Assembly: GCA_009995045.1 (NCBI GenBank)
Contig: JAACQG010000007.1
Coordinates: 23,849-87,848, forward strand
Source of the DNA: Alphaproteobacteria bacterium
GTDB taxonomy: Bacteria > Pseudomonadota > Alphaproteobacteria > Micavibrionales > Micavibrionaceae
Reading direction: 5' to 3'
DNA length: 64,000 bases
Below the pieces are notes generated by a model. The model saw only the letters and a list, made by a program, of their open reading frames with translations, was not told the origin of the DNA and ran no database searches. The number at the start of each line of letters is the position of its first letter. Within the stretch, counting starts at the first letter, position 1. Both the position numbers and the translations under genes were made by a program. Shown piece after piece: positions 45,189 to 54,270 of the stretch.

Positions 45189-46571
45189 ATGCTCTATCAC
45201 CTTCACGACCTTCAACACGCGGTAATGACCCCTCTTCGGATTCAGGCGGAGCTTATGCGTTCAGCGTTTCAAAGCCCGTTTAACCCGTTATCCTACACAC
45301 AGGCGGGACGCACAGTCAGCGCGGGAGCCGAAGTTATCGAGCGGATGACGCGGCGTTTTGGCAAACCTGCGTTTGGTTTGCATGAGACGATGATTGATGG
45401 TGAGGCTGTTGGTGTTACCGAAGAGGTGCTTGTTGAAAACTCGTTTTGCCGTTTGGTGCATTTTAAGCGCGATTGCAAGCGCAATGATCCAACCGTTTTG
45501 GTTGCTGCGCCGATGTCGGGGCATTATGCGACTCTGTTGCGCGGCACGGTGAAGGCGTTATTGCCGCATCACGATGTTTACATCACCGATTGGGAAGATG
45601 CGCGCATGGTGCCTTATTCCGAGGGTGAATTTAACCTTGATACATATATTGCGTATCTGCGCGAATTTTTGACCTTCCTTGGCCCTGATACGCATATCAT
45701 GGCGGTGTGTCAGCCTGCGGTTCCTGTTTTGGCGGCGGTTGCGTTGATGGCGTCGGATAATGATCCCAACCAACCACGCAGCATGGTGTTGATGGGCGGG
45801 CCGATTGACACGCGCATTTCAAAGACAACCGTGACCGAATTGGCGGAGACCCGTCCGCTTTCATGGTTTGAAAAATCGGTCGTGATGGGGGTTCCGATGT
45901 ACTACCCTGGTGCGCAGCGCAAGGTTTACCCCGGGTTTATGCAGTTGAGCGGGTTTATGTCGATGAATTTGGATAAGCATGTCAGCGCGAATATGAACTT
46001 TTACAAACATCTGGTGCAGGGTGACGGTGAAAGCTCGGAAAAGCATCGTGTGTTTTACAATGAATATATGTCGGTGATGGATATTCCTGCAGAGTTTTAC
46101 CTACAGACAGTTGAGACGGTGTTCCAGAAACACTCCCTGCCCCGAGGGTTGATGAAATGGCGTGATCCGAAAACCGGCAAGGTTTTTGATGTACGTCCGC
46201 AGGATATTAAAAAGACAGCGCTGTTGACGATTGAAGGGGAAATGGATGATATTTCGGCGCGTGGACAAACCACAGCGGCGCATGAGATATGCTATTCCAT
46301 CCCTCAGGCCAAGCAATGCCATTATTTCCAATTGGGCACAGGACATTACGGGATATTTAACGGGAAGAAATGGCGTGAACAGATTATGCCGCGGCTTCGT
46401 CACTTCTTCCGTGACAATGATCGCAAGCGCGATGTTATCCCCAAAAAAGACCTCAAGAAGATTCCTGATCTCGCGCCCGATGTTTATAACCGCGACAAAC
46501 ATGGAATAGCCGCCATTCGCCGCTGGTTACGCGACCATCGCAGCGAGTCGTTCCGTGAGAGCGTTGACTAA
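45189..46571 (+). CDS. phaZ: Intracellular poly(3-hydroxybutyrate) depolymerase
   Basis: 460 residues from ATG 45189 (MLYHLHDLQHAVMTPLR, like other PhaZ starts). The intracellular PhaZ family mobilises stored PHB granules; it is an alpha/beta hydrolase with a cysteine instead of serine nucleophile. Here C174 lies in MAVCQPAVPVLAA, with TDWEDARMVPYSEG before it and the catalytic histidine in GTGHYGIFNG. No signal peptide, consistent with a cytoplasmic granule enzyme. The second gene downstream is a diverged copy. Confidence 0.92.
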   Translation: MLYHLHDLQHAVMTPLRIQAELMRSAFQSPFNPLSYTQAGRTVSAGAEVIERMTRRFGKPAFGLHETMIDGEAVGVTEEVLVENSFCRLVHFKRDCKRNDPTVLVAAPMSGHYATLLRGTVKALLPHHDVYITDWEDARMVPYSEGEFNLDTYIAYLREFLTFLGPDTHIMAVCQPAVPVLAAVALMASDNDPNQPRSMVLMGGPIDTRISKTTVTELAETRPLSWFEKSVVMGVPMYYPGAQRKVYPGFMQLSGFMSMNLDKHVSANMNFYKHLVQGDGESSEKHRVFYNEYMSVMDIPAEFYLQTVETVFQKHSLPRGLMKWRDPKTGKVFDVRPQDIKKTALLTIEGEMDDISARGQTTAAHEICYSIPQAKQCHYFQLGTGHYGIFNGKKWREQIMPRLRHFFRDNDRKRDVIPKKDLKKIPDLAPDVYNRDKHGIAAIRRWLRDHRSESFRESVD

Positions 46572-46595
46572 AAACATCATAATATCATCAATTTT

Positions 46596-46604
46596 TGTTA
46601 TAAT
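46596..46604 (+). promoter_or_regulatory. Extended −10 promoter for the second phaZ
   Basis: TG-T-TATAAT (46596–46604), a perfect −10 with the TGn extension, 98 bases before the ATG; no good −35. A strong ribosome binding site (AAGGGAGA) precedes the ATG at 46702. Confidence 0.4.
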
Positions 46605-46701
46605 GTTTCAAAACGCTTGTGCATTGCCGCAACTTTTGTTCTGGCGCAGATAGGCTTCTTGTTTGTAAGTTCTTCCAAATGAAAAATAAAAGGGAGAATT
46701 T

Positions 46702-48108
46702 ATGGGGTCTAGTTGTGGTAATTTACACGGCAATATTGAAGCAGCGCAACGCCTTACACGTTTGGGACTAAACCAACTTGCGGCAGCTAACTCACTTGCG
46801 GCTATGATGTGTGCAGGAGCTCCCCAGTTAGCGCGCGTATTTGATGCAAACGCTGCTTGCGCCAGATTATCGGCCCACACCCCCGAACGCGCTCAATTTA
46901 AAATTACAGAAACAGAAATTAATGGGCGTCGCTATGACGTTGAGGAACAAGATGTTTTGACTCTTCCGCATGGGACATTAAAACGCTTTCATGTACCTGG
47001 CCTCGAGGAGGATCGTTCAAAGGTCTTGGAAATCCCACCAATGTCCGGCCACCCTGCCCCTACAATTTTAAAAAACTCTGCGATTGAGATGATCAAGCAT
47101 CATGATCTGTATATGTTTGATTGGCACGATCCACGTGATGTTCCGCTTACAAAAGGAACATTCGATTTGAATGATTACATCAGCTATATCGTCAAGGCAT
47201 TACACGAGATAGGTCCAAATGCACATGTTGTCGCGGATTGCCAACCGGGCGTGCCCTTGATTGCGGCATTATCGTTTATGGAGGCAAATGATGATCCTTG
47301 CCTCCCCCTAAGCGCGACCTTTAAAGGAAGCCCCCTTAATACCGCTATTAGCCCTACAGGTGTGAATTCATCACCCCAAGCGATGGTCGATTTGTTCGGA
47401 AGCAAGGACGCGGCTGTATCGGGCTTTAGGGAGCATTTTATACAAACTGTTTCCGCACCTCATGTGGGTGAAGGACAGCCTGTTTTGCATGGCTCCATCC
47501 AATTGGCTAATTTTTACCGTCTTGCACCTGCCGATCATGCGAATGCACGTTTGAAATTCTGGTGGCAAACCGCTTTAGATACAGCACCAGAAGAGCGTGA
47601 ACGTCATAGTGATTTTTATCAAAATTATGATCATGTTACCGATTTGCCCGGGGAATATCTCGTGCAGACTTTTGATACAGCATTTTTAAATCAACGCATC
47701 GCGGATGGCAGCTTCTTTTATACTGATCCAGATAGCGGCATTGTGCATCATGTTGATCCGGCGAATATTTCACGCGTTTCCACGCTTGTTGTTGAAGGAC
47801 GCAAAGACACCATTACGGGATTGGGGCAAACAGCTGATATATTGAATATGATGACAAATCTGTCACCAGAATTGAAACGTTATCGCGTTGGGACTACAGG
47901 GCATTATGGCTTGTTTGACGGAAGCGACTATCGTAATAACACACGCCCTCTCACGAGTGCGCATATGCGGGAAGCGGAAGCTAGAATTTTGGGTGTAAGA
48001 AGAACAACTTCTGACCCTGACGTAGATTTAAAAAGTTTTCAATATTCTATCCATCGTTCTCCTGCCCTCTTGGAAGCAAGACCAGAATATGCTGAACTGG
48101 CGGCATGA
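46702..48108 (+). CDS. Second PhaZ-family depolymerase paralogue
   Basis: 468 residues with the same fold as the gene upstream: MFDWHDPRDVPLTKG, nucleophile C180 in VVADCQPGVPLIAAL, and TTGHYGLFDG with the catalytic histidine. Overall identity to the first copy looks low outside the motifs and the N-terminal 100 residues differ (Ala-rich, extra cysteines), so the duplication is old and the substrate may differ (another chain length or oligomers). It has its own promoter. Its stop overlaps the next ATG by four bases (ATGA). Confidence 0.85.
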   Translation: MGSSCGNLHGNIEAAQRLTRLGLNQLAAANSLAAMMCAGAPQLARVFDANAACARLSAHTPERAQFKITETEINGRRYDVEEQDVLTLPHGTLKRFHVPGLEEDRSKVLEIPPMSGHPAPTILKNSAIEMIKHHDLYMFDWHDPRDVPLTKGTFDLNDYISYIVKALHEIGPNAHVVADCQPGVPLIAALSFMEANDDPCLPLSATFKGSPLNTAISPTGVNSSPQAMVDLFGSKDAAVSGFREHFIQTVSAPHVGEGQPVLHGSIQLANFYRLAPADHANARLKFWWQTALDTAPEERERHSDFYQNYDHVTDLPGEYLVQTFDTAFLNQRIADGSFFYTDPDSGIVHHVDPANISRVSTLVVEGRKDTITGLGQTADILNMMTNLSPELKRYRVGTTGHYGLFDGSDYRNNTRPLTSAHMREAEARILGVRRTTSDPDVDLKSFQYSIHRSPALLEARPEYAELAA

Positions 48109-48785
48109 TTGAATTACCACCTCACATTCAGATAAAACACAGTGCGCGCGCTCGGCGGGTGGCGCTTCGGCTTGATCCGATTGAGCGGGTGTTTCATTTG
48201 GTTGTCCCAAAGGGCGTCAGCATGCGCAAGGCGGCGGCGTTTGCAGAGGGGCAAGAGAGGTGGATGCAGGAGAAGCTTTCCGCCCTGCCCCCGAAAGTAT
48301 CGTTTGCGCATGGCACGATTATTCCAATTTTAGGGCAGCGCAGCGAAATCCGTGTGCATTATGAGCCTGATCTTAAAGTGACCAAGATTCTTTTAGAGGA
48401 TGGTATTTTACATGTCCGCACCAATAAGGATGATCCGTCGGGGCGGATTGAACGATTTTTGAAGGCGATGATTAAAGACGAGCTTTCGATTTTATCACAT
48501 GAAAAAGTGGCGCGGATTGGCAAGACCATATCAAGCGTTTCGGTGCGCGACACCAAAAGCCGTTGGGGCAGCTGTTCGAGCGATAATGCCCTGTCCTATT
48601 CATGGCGCTTGGTGTTTGCGCCACCAGAGGCGTTTGATTATGTCGTGGCGCATGAGGTTGCGCATTTGCGCCATTTGAACCATTCAAAACAGTTTTGGGA
48701 TTTATGCGCGCAATTATCCGATCAATATGATGAGGGTAAATATTGGATGAAGGCGCATGGGAATGAGCTTATGCGCTATGGGTGA
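48105..48785 (+). CDS. YgjP-like metallopeptidase domain protein
   Basis: 226 residues, DUF45/M48-like zinc hydrolase family. The zinc motif is VVAHEVAHLRHLNHSKQFW, with the HExxH pair and a following His; DTKSRWGSCSSDNALSYSWRL is the other family hallmark. No signal peptide. The activity of YgjP proteins is poorly defined. ATGA overlap with the preceding phaZ paralogue indicates coupling. Confidence 0.88.
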   Translation: MIELPPHIQIKHSARARRVALRLDPIERVFHLVVPKGVSMRKAAAFAEGQERWMQEKLSALPPKVSFAHGTIIPILGQRSEIRVHYEPDLKVTKILLEDGILHVRTNKDDPSGRIERFLKAMIKDELSILSHEKVARIGKTISSVSVRDTKSRWGSCSSDNALSYSWRLVFAPPEAFDYVVAHEVAHLRHLNHSKQFWDLCAQLSDQYDEGKYWMKAHGNELMRYG

Positions 48786-48817
48786 TTCTTTTGCGAAACG
48801 CATTCGCGTTTCTAGTG

Positions 48818-48843
48818 GCGAACAAACCTATGGTTTGCTTCGC
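48818..48843. repeat. Dispersed palindromic element
   Basis: GCGAACAAACC-TAT-GGTTTGCTTCGC, a hairpin with one bulged base. Same element as the last unit of the repeat at 28964–29053 (23 of 26 bases). It lies just after the YgjP gene. Confidence 0.75.
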
Positions 48844-48859
48844 TGACCTCATATTATTT

Positions 48860-48952
48860 GTCATTGCGAGCGTAGCGAAGCAATCCATCTTCTTTTCTTA
48901 CCGACGATGCGGATGCTGGATTGCCGCGTCGGCGTTGCCTCCTCGCAATGAC
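48860..48952. repeat. 93-base palindromic repeat element with 11-base terminal inverted repeats
   Basis: Ends GTCATTGCGAG (48860–48870) and CTCGCAATGAC (48942–48952) are perfect inverted copies; inside are GCAATCCA (48880–48887) and TGGATTGC (48917–48924), also inverted. The motif TTGCGAGCGTAGCGAAGCAA is of the kind seen as dispersed palindromic repeats in several proteobacteria. No coding capacity. It abuts the ruvX stop codon. Confidence 0.8.
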
Positions 48953-48953
48953 G

Positions 48954-49445
48954 TCAGTTTGAAAGGTAATCCAATGCCCCCTGTAAAATTGCTTGGGCGG
49001 CGAGTTTGTCGATGAGGCCAGAAGCCTTTGCATTTGTTTTGGTTTTTCGTTTTTCCACCAATGTATCCACAATGTTATCCGCAGAAACTGTGGATAACCT
49101 TTCATCCCAAAATGCGATCCATGGCTCGCCTAATTCATCGCTGATGAAGCGTTGCATCTCTGCGGCGAAATCCTTGATGGATTGGGCGCGGCGTCCTTCG
49201 GTGCCGTTCATATTCACGGGCAAGCCAATCACGTAGCCGCCGACTTCGTATTCTTTTGCGATCTGGGTCAGGGTGATCATGTCTTTGGTGAATTTTGTGC
49301 GATTGATCGTCAATAGCGGCGTGGCGATAGAATGTGTAGGATCAGCGAGCGCGAGGCCGATTGTCTTCTTGCCGACATCAAGGCCGAGCAATGCCTCTTC
49401 TTTTGGGCAAATATCTACAATATTTTTGAGGTAATCGATTGTCAT
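48954..49445 (-). CDS. ruvX: Putative pre-16S rRNA nuclease YqgF/RuvX
   Basis: 163 residues, RNase-H-fold family that completes 16S rRNA 5' processing. LGLDVGKKTIGLALAD holds the first catalytic Asp, VIGLPVNMNGTEGRRAQ is the family signature, and FWDERLSTVSAD provides the second acid. Normal length with an extra ~12 residues at the N-terminus. Its 3' end touches the palindromic repeat. Confidence 0.93.
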   Translation of the reverse strand: MTIDYLKNIVDICPKEEALLGLDVGKKTIGLALADPTHSIATPLLTINRTKFTKDMITLTQIAKEYEVGGYVIGLPVNMNGTEGRRAQSIKDFAAEMQRFISDELGEPWIAFWDERLSTVSADNIVDTLVEKRKTKTNAKASGLIDKLAAQAILQGALDYLSN

Positions 49446-49457
49446 TTTTAGTTTTTA

Positions 49458-49515
49458 CGCACTTCGTGCGCCTTACACTTGCTCGGTACAATTTTAAATC
49501 CTGATGATTTAAAAT
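49458..49515. repeat. Two hairpins upstream of ruvX and gatC
   Basis: CGCAC-TTC-GTGCG (49458–49470) and a perfect ten-base stem ATTTTAAATC (49491–49500)/GATTTAAAAT (49506–49515) in the divergent ruvX–gatC region. The first resembles REP-type hairpins. A possible gatC promoter, TTAGCA–17 bases–TATAGC (49558–49586), lies beyond them. Confidence 0.5.
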
Positions 49516-49620
49516 CACACTATGGTCTTGCGGCTTATTATAATTAATATTTTTTAGTTAGCACATTGTGTTTGCGCGTTTATAGCGTTAAAAAGCTAAT
49601 TCGAAAAGGATTTTGATACT

Positions 49621-49902
49621 ATGGATACAAAAGACGTTTTAAAAGTTGCGCGACTTGCGCGGATTGAAACCACCGAAGCACAGGCCGAAGCGCTATTGCC
49701 GCAGCTCAATAATATTATTGGCTGGATTGAGCAATTGTCGGAAGTGGATACGGATAATGTTGAGCCATTAGCCAATGTTGCGAATATCGAATTGCCGCTG
49801 CGTAAAGATGAGGTCAGTGATGGCAATTGCGCGGACAAGGTTTTGGCCAACGCACCCGATGAAATGCAGGGTTTCTTTAGCGTGCCGAAGGTTGTTGAGT
49901 AA
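49621..49902 (+). CDS. gatC: Asp-tRNA(Asn)/Glu-tRNA(Gln) amidotransferase subunit C
   Basis: 93 residues. Small belt subunit of GatCAB, which converts misacylated Glu-tRNA(Gln) and Asp-tRNA(Asn). DVLKVARLARIETTEAQAE at the start, NNIIGWIEQLSEVDTD and NVANIELPLRKDEVSDG are typical. Presence of GatCAB suggests that glutaminyl- and/or asparaginyl-tRNA are made indirectly. It is followed after three bases by a small membrane protein gene. Confidence 0.95.
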   Translation: MDTKDVLKVARLARIETTEAQAEALLPQLNNIIGWIEQLSEVDTDNVEPLANVANIELPLRKDEVSDGNCADKVLANAPDEMQGFFSVPKVVE

Positions 49903-49905
49903 ATT

Positions 49906-50130
49906 ATGAGCGCACAAGACGACAAGAAAAAGCTTTTGAACACAATTATTAGAGTGGAGGGATTTGCTCTTTTTGTTGTGGGGGTGTTTTTTGTTTTGAA
50001 GCCGCAATTTACTGATTTTACCTTGCTTGATGCGGAGCTAGATTTTTACCTTGGATGTGCGCTTATCTTGGTGGCCTTTACGAATATTTTTATCGCGAAT
50101 AAAATTTTTAATTATAAGAAGACAAAATGA
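49906..50130 (+). CDS. Small two-helix membrane protein between gatC and gatA
   Basis: 74 residues with two hydrophobic segments at about 18–36 ([16 protein letters not shown]) and 46–65 ([19 protein letters not shown]) and a basic C-terminus. Three bases after gatC, and its stop overlaps the gatA ATG by four bases, so translation is coupled on both sides. No family recognised. GatCAB is a soluble complex; a membrane protein here is unexpected. Confidence 0.75.
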   Translation: MSAQDDKKKLLNTIIRVEGFALFVVGVFFVLKPQFTDFTLLDAELDFYLGCALILVAFTNIFIANKIFNYKKTK

Positions 50131-51608
50131 CAGATTTAACGAACCTAACGATTTCAGATGCTCTTAAAGGGCTTGATGCAAAAGATTTTACTGCGGTTGA
50201 ACTTACGCAGGCGCATATTGATGCGGGTGAAGCGGCCAAAGGGTTGAACGCGTATATCACCGAAACGCCCGAGCTTGCGATTGAACAGGCGAAAGCATCG
50301 GATGCGCGTCGCGCAGCAGGCAAAGCGGGTGCGCTTGACGGGATACCGCTGGCGATTAAGGATTTGTTTTGTACCGATGGTGTGCAGACAACGGCGGCGT
50401 CACATATTCTTGAAGGGTTTGTTCCGCAATATGAATCAACCGTGACGGCGAATTTATTTGCCGATGGTGCGGTGATGTTAGGCAAAGCCAATCTTGATGA
50501 GTTTGCGATGGGTTCGGCGAATACGACCAGTTATTTCGGGAATGTCATTAACCCTTGGACGCGTGAAGACGGCAAGGATTTGGTTCCTGGTGGCTCGTCC
50601 GGCGGGTCTGCGGCGGCGGTTGCGGCGCGTATTGCGATGGGCGCGACGGGAACCGATACGGGTGGATCCATCCGACAGCCCGCGGCGTTTTGCGGAATTT
50701 CAGGGATTAAGCCAACTTATGGGCGTTGTTCACGTTGGGGGACGGTTGCGTTTGCAAGCTCTCTCGATCAGGCGGGGACATTTGCGCGCAGCGTTGAAGA
50801 CAACGCGCTGTTGCTGCAATCCATGTCGGGATTTGATCCGAAGGATTCAACATCGGCGGATATTGCCGTGCCTGATTTTGCGGGCGCTTTGACGGGAGAT
50901 GTGAAGGGTTTGCGCGTTGGTATTCCGAAAGAATATAAAGTTGAGGGCATGCCTGCGGAGATTGAAAAGCTCTGGGAAGATGGCATTGCGATGCTTAAGG
51001 ATGCGGGCGCGCAAATCGTTGATATATCCTTGCCGCATACGAAATATGCTCTGCCGACCTATTACATCATCGCGCCAGCCGAATGCTCATCGAATCTTGC
51101 ACGATATGATGGTGTACGTTTCGGACAACGTGTTGAGGGTGAAGATTTGAATGAAATGTATTCAAAGACACGCGCCGAAGGATTTGGTGATGAAGTTAAG
51201 CGCCGCATTATGATCGGTACATACGCTCTATCCGCGGGATATTACGATGCGTATTACATCAAGGCGCAAAAAGTGCGTCGTTTGATTGCGCAGGATTTTG
51301 ATAAAGCGTATGAGCAATGTGACGTTATTCTTACCCCCACTGCGCCATCGGCGGCGTTTGCCATTGGTGAGAATGAAGGCGATCCGATTAAGATGTATTT
51401 GAATGATGTGTTTACGGTTCCTGCATCGCTTGCGGGTTTGCCGGGGATGAGCATTCCGACCGGACTTGATGCGAATGGTTTGCCGCTTGGTATGCAAATC
51501 TTGGGCAAGGCGTGGGATGAGGAAACCGTTTTCCGCACGGCATTTGCCTTGGAAAAAGCAGCGAATTTTACAGCGTTGCCGCAAAGCATTGTTCGACAAG
51601 CCGCATAA
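50127..51608 (+). CDS. gatA: Asp-tRNA(Asn)/Glu-tRNA(Gln) amidotransferase subunit A
   Basis: 493 residues, amidase that releases ammonia from glutamine. The Ser-cisSer-Lys triad is visible: Lys in [11 protein letters not shown], the two serines in [14 protein letters not shown] and [22 protein letters not shown] and QVRR-like [15 protein letters not shown] segments are family-typical. Normal length. Confidence 0.96.
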   Translation: MTDLTNLTISDALKGLDAKDFTAVELTQAHIDAGEAAKGLNAYITETPELAIEQAKASDARRAAGKAGALDGIPLAIKDLFCTDGVQTTAASHILEGFVPQYESTVTANLFADGAVMLGKANLDEFAMGSANTTSYFGNVINPWTREDGKDLVPGGSSGGSAAAVAARIAMGATGTDTGGSIRQPAAFCGISGIKPTYGRCSRWGTVAFASSLDQAGTFARSVEDNALLLQSMSGFDPKDSTSADIAVPDFAGALTGDVKGLRVGIPKEYKVEGMPAEIEKLWEDGIAMLKDAGAQIVDISLPHTKYALPTYYIIAPAECSSNLARYDGVRFGQRVEGEDLNEMYSKTRAEGFGDEVKRRIMIGTYALSAGYYDAYYIKAQKVRRLIAQDFDKAYEQCDVILTPTAPSAAFAIGENEGDPIKMYLNDVFTVPASLAGLPGMSIPTGLDANGLPLGMQILGKAWDEETVFRTAFALEKAANFTALPQSIVRQAA

Positions 51609-51627
51609 GCTTTGTCATACTTGATTT

Positions 51628-52290
51628 ATGCGGATTTTCTTCCTCTTCATTGTCTCTTTTTTCCTTATCACCCCTGCGTTTGCGCAGGGCGCTTACGTGC
51701 CCCCGCGCAATGCACCCAATATCGGCCCCACTCCATCGACACCGCAAGGTGAGTTGGATGAGTTGCTTGACGGTAAGAAAGTTATTCGACAGCCAGAGAC
51801 CATCGCAGATTATACCTATCTTCACTACAAACAATGCCTTGCGACAGAGCACCCGATTTTGGCGGGCAAAGATTTGCAGCGTATGTGTTCTTGTACAGCG
51901 GCCAATTTCTCCAAAACCATGAGCGTTGCCGACATTCGTGAAATTGAAGCGGGCAGCGCGGAAGGTGTGTTTCAACGCAATCGGTTGCTCTATTTTGTCT
52001 ATGCGCCATGCGTGCCGCCTATCATTGCCAAAATGGTAACGAGCCAATGCATGAGCAACAAGAAAAATGCCTATATGATGAAAAATCAAGGCGGTATGTG
52101 TGCCTGTTTGGGTGATAGAATGGAGACTAAATTTGAAGAAATTGTGCCGGCTTATATTCAAGATTCGATGCTTTTTCCATCATCGCCGCCAAATCCTCTC
52201 GACTTGCTCGTGCATGAGCGAACCTTTGAAACGCAATTGCGTCACTTCACCAATACTTGCTTGTTCAAATATGAGCGGCGCGTTCGATAA
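51628..52290 (+). CDS. Secreted cysteine-rich protein with internal duplication
   Basis: 220 residues. Signal peptide ending in AFA before QGAYVPP. Eight cysteines: C70, C87, C89, C128, C141, C158, C160 and one near the C-terminus. Two segments share the exact spacing Q-C-x15-M-C-x-C (from C70 and from C141), 71 residues apart, indicating an internal repeat. Likely a periplasmic disulfide-bonded or metal-binding protein. No family recognised. It sits between gatA (19 bases upstream) and gatB. Confidence 0.75.
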   Translation: MRIFFLFIVSFFLITPAFAQGAYVPPRNAPNIGPTPSTPQGELDELLDGKKVIRQPETIADYTYLHYKQCLATEHPILAGKDLQRMCSCTAANFSKTMSVADIREIEAGSAEGVFQRNRLLYFVYAPCVPPIIAKMVTSQCMSNKKNAYMMKNQGGMCACLGDRMETKFEEIVPAYIQDSMLFPSSPPNPLDLLVHERTFETQLRHFTNTCLFKYERRVR

Positions 52291-52348
52291 AGCTGGACTT
52301 CGCGGGGCTTGGTGTTTATTTTGGCACTCTTAATTATAGGAGTTTGTG

Positions 52349-53809
52349 ATGGCAAAATTGATCCAAGGCGAGAGCGGAGAGTGGGAAATTGTAATTGGCA
52401 TGGAAGTGCATGCGCAAGTGATTGCCAATTCCAAATTATTTTCCGGTGCATCCACCCAATTCGGCGCGAAGCCTAATTCTCAGGTTTCTCTTGTTGATGC
52501 CGCGATGCCGGGCATGCTTCCTGTTTTGAATGAATTTGTGGTTGAGCAGGCGATTAAGACCGGGCTTGGTATTAATTCCGTGATTAACAATACCTCTGTT
52601 TTTGCCCGTAAGAATTATTTCTATGCGGATTTGCCGCAAGGCTATCAAATTTCGCAATTCGACCAGCCGATTGTTGGCGAGGGTGTGATTGAGATTGATC
52701 TTGAGGACGGGACAACAAAAGATATTCGTGTTGAGCGTCTTCATTTGGAGCAAGATGCGGGTAAATCTATGCATGACCAACATCCGACGAAATCATTTGT
52801 TGATTTGAACCGTTCAGGATGCGCGTTGATGGAGATTGTATCCTATCCCGATATTCGTGGGCCGGAAGAAGCGGCTGCCTATATTTCTAAACTCCGTATG
52901 ATTTTGCGTTATCTTGGTACATGTGACGGCAATATGGATGAAGGGTCCATGCGTGCGGATGTGAATATCTCTGTGCGTCATCCTGGGGATGAATTGGGGA
53001 CACGGGCGGAAATCAAGAACGTGAATTCGGTTAAGGCCATTCAACAAGCGATTGATTTCGAAGTGGCGCGTCAGATTGAATTGATCGAAGATGGTGGCAC
53101 AGTGGTGCAAGAAACGCGCCTTTGGGACCCTGTTAAGATGGAAACACGATCCATGCGATCCAAAGAAGAAGCGCATGATTATCGTTATTTCCCTGATCCT
53201 GATTTATTGCCGCTTCATGTGAGCAATGACCAGATTGAAAGCATTCGCGCCACCCTGCCCGAGCTGCCCGATCAGAAGAAGCATCGCTTTATTGGGGATT
53301 ATGGGCTTGGTGTTTATGATGCGAGTGTTTTAATCGCTGAACAAGCGCGGGCCGATTATTATGAGAGCGTTATTCCAGATGGCGCGAATGATAATGATGC
53401 GAAGCTGGCCGCGAACTGGGTGATTAATGAATTGCTTGGGATTTTGAAAAAGAACGAAACCCCCTTGTCACAATCGCCTGTCTCTGCGGAGAGTTTGGCG
53501 GGGCTGATTACGTTGATTAAGGATGATACGATTTCAGGCAAAATTGCCAAGGACGTCTTCGCCGAGATGTATGCAACCGGTAAGGATGCGGAAACGATCG
53601 TTGAAGAAAAAGGCCTTAAACAGGTGACTGATACAGGCGCGATTGAGGCGATTGTCGATGAGGTGATTGCCGAAAACCAAGGACAGGTTGAAGCTTATCG
53701 CAGCGGTAAAGACAAATTGTTCGGTTTCTTCGTCGGTCAGGTGATGAAAAAATCACAAGGCAAAGCCAACCCGGGCGTTGTTAATTCCTTGTTGAAGGAA
53801 AAATTATAA
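52349..53809 (+). CDS. gatB: Asp-tRNA(Asn)/Glu-tRNA(Gln) amidotransferase subunit B
   Basis: 486 residues; the tRNA-binding and kinase subunit. [40 protein letters not shown] and [16 protein letters not shown] are family signatures; the C-terminal helical and YqeY-like tail ([16 protein letters not shown]) is complete. The ATG at 52349 is used because AGGAG lies six bases before it; a GTG just before is less suitable. Its stop shares a base with the next ATG. Confidence 0.95.
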   Translation: MAKLIQGESGEWEIVIGMEVHAQVIANSKLFSGASTQFGAKPNSQVSLVDAAMPGMLPVLNEFVVEQAIKTGLGINSVINNTSVFARKNYFYADLPQGYQISQFDQPIVGEGVIEIDLEDGTTKDIRVERLHLEQDAGKSMHDQHPTKSFVDLNRSGCALMEIVSYPDIRGPEEAAAYISKLRMILRYLGTCDGNMDEGSMRADVNISVRHPGDELGTRAEIKNVNSVKAIQQAIDFEVARQIELIEDGGTVVQETRLWDPVKMETRSMRSKEEAHDYRYFPDPDLLPLHVSNDQIESIRATLPELPDQKKHRFIGDYGLGVYDASVLIAEQARADYYESVIPDGANDNDAKLAANWVINELLGILKKNETPLSQSPVSAESLAGLITLIKDDTISGKIAKDVFAEMYATGKDAETIVEEKGLKQVTDTGAIEAIVDEVIAENQGQVEAYRSGKDKLFGFFVGQVMKKSQGKANPGVVNSLLKEKL

Positions 53810-54030
53810 TGGCGGAGACTTTTGAATATAAGGTTGCGATTTATCGTGAAGGGATGCTGGGGTCACTTTTCCTTGGCAGTTCAAAGGTTGATCCAATTAA
53901 GTTTTCAAATTTCTTGAATGAGAATGGCGCGCTTGGCTGGGAAGTGATTACGATGGAGCGTGAAATACGCCGTATGCTTTTATTCTTTGAACGTGAAGCG
54001 TTTTTGGTCGTTATGAAGAGAGCCAAGTAA
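53809..54030 (+). CDS. DUF4177-like small protein
   Basis: 73 residues. FEYKVAIYREG at the start and LNENGALGWEVITME in the middle match the DUF4177 pattern (small beta-alpha proteins of unknown function). No membrane segment. TAATG overlap with gatB means translation is coupled. Confidence 0.75.
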   Translation: MAETFEYKVAIYREGMLGSLFLGSSKVDPIKFSNFLNENGALGWEVITMEREIRRMLLFFEREAFLVVMKRAK

Positions 54031-54039
54031 GGATTTTTG

Positions 54040-54267
54040 ATGTTAGACAAATTGCATAAGCCGTTTTTGATTGGTCTGATCTCACTTGTTTGTGCGGTGG
54101 CGGCGATTATTATTGCCAAGATTTGGGGCTTTGATTTACCAGAGGATTTGTTCTTTAAAATTCTTGCAACACTTGGTGTGCTTATCGTTTTGTTTGGCTT
54201 TTTGATGGTTGTAAACTCCGATTTTGGAGAGCATAAGAAGCTCAAAGACGAGCATTATATTGATTGA
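54040..54267 (+). CDS. Small two-helix membrane protein
   Basis: 75 residues from ATG 54040, with AAGGA upstream. Two hydrophobic segments at about 10–28 and 40–60, separated by GFDLPEDLFF, and a charged tail. No family recognised. Ten bases after the DUF4177 gene and three before the TerD-like gene. Confidence 0.7.
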   Translation: MLDKLHKPFLIGLISLVCAVAAIIIAKIWGFDLPEDLFFKILATLGVLIVLFGFLMVVNSDFGEHKKLKDEHYID

Positions 54268-54270
54268 TTT

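Noticed and set aside
48782-49015. 77-codon + strand frame after the YgjP gene
   Set aside because: It is made of the palindromic repeats and the ruvX antisense strand.
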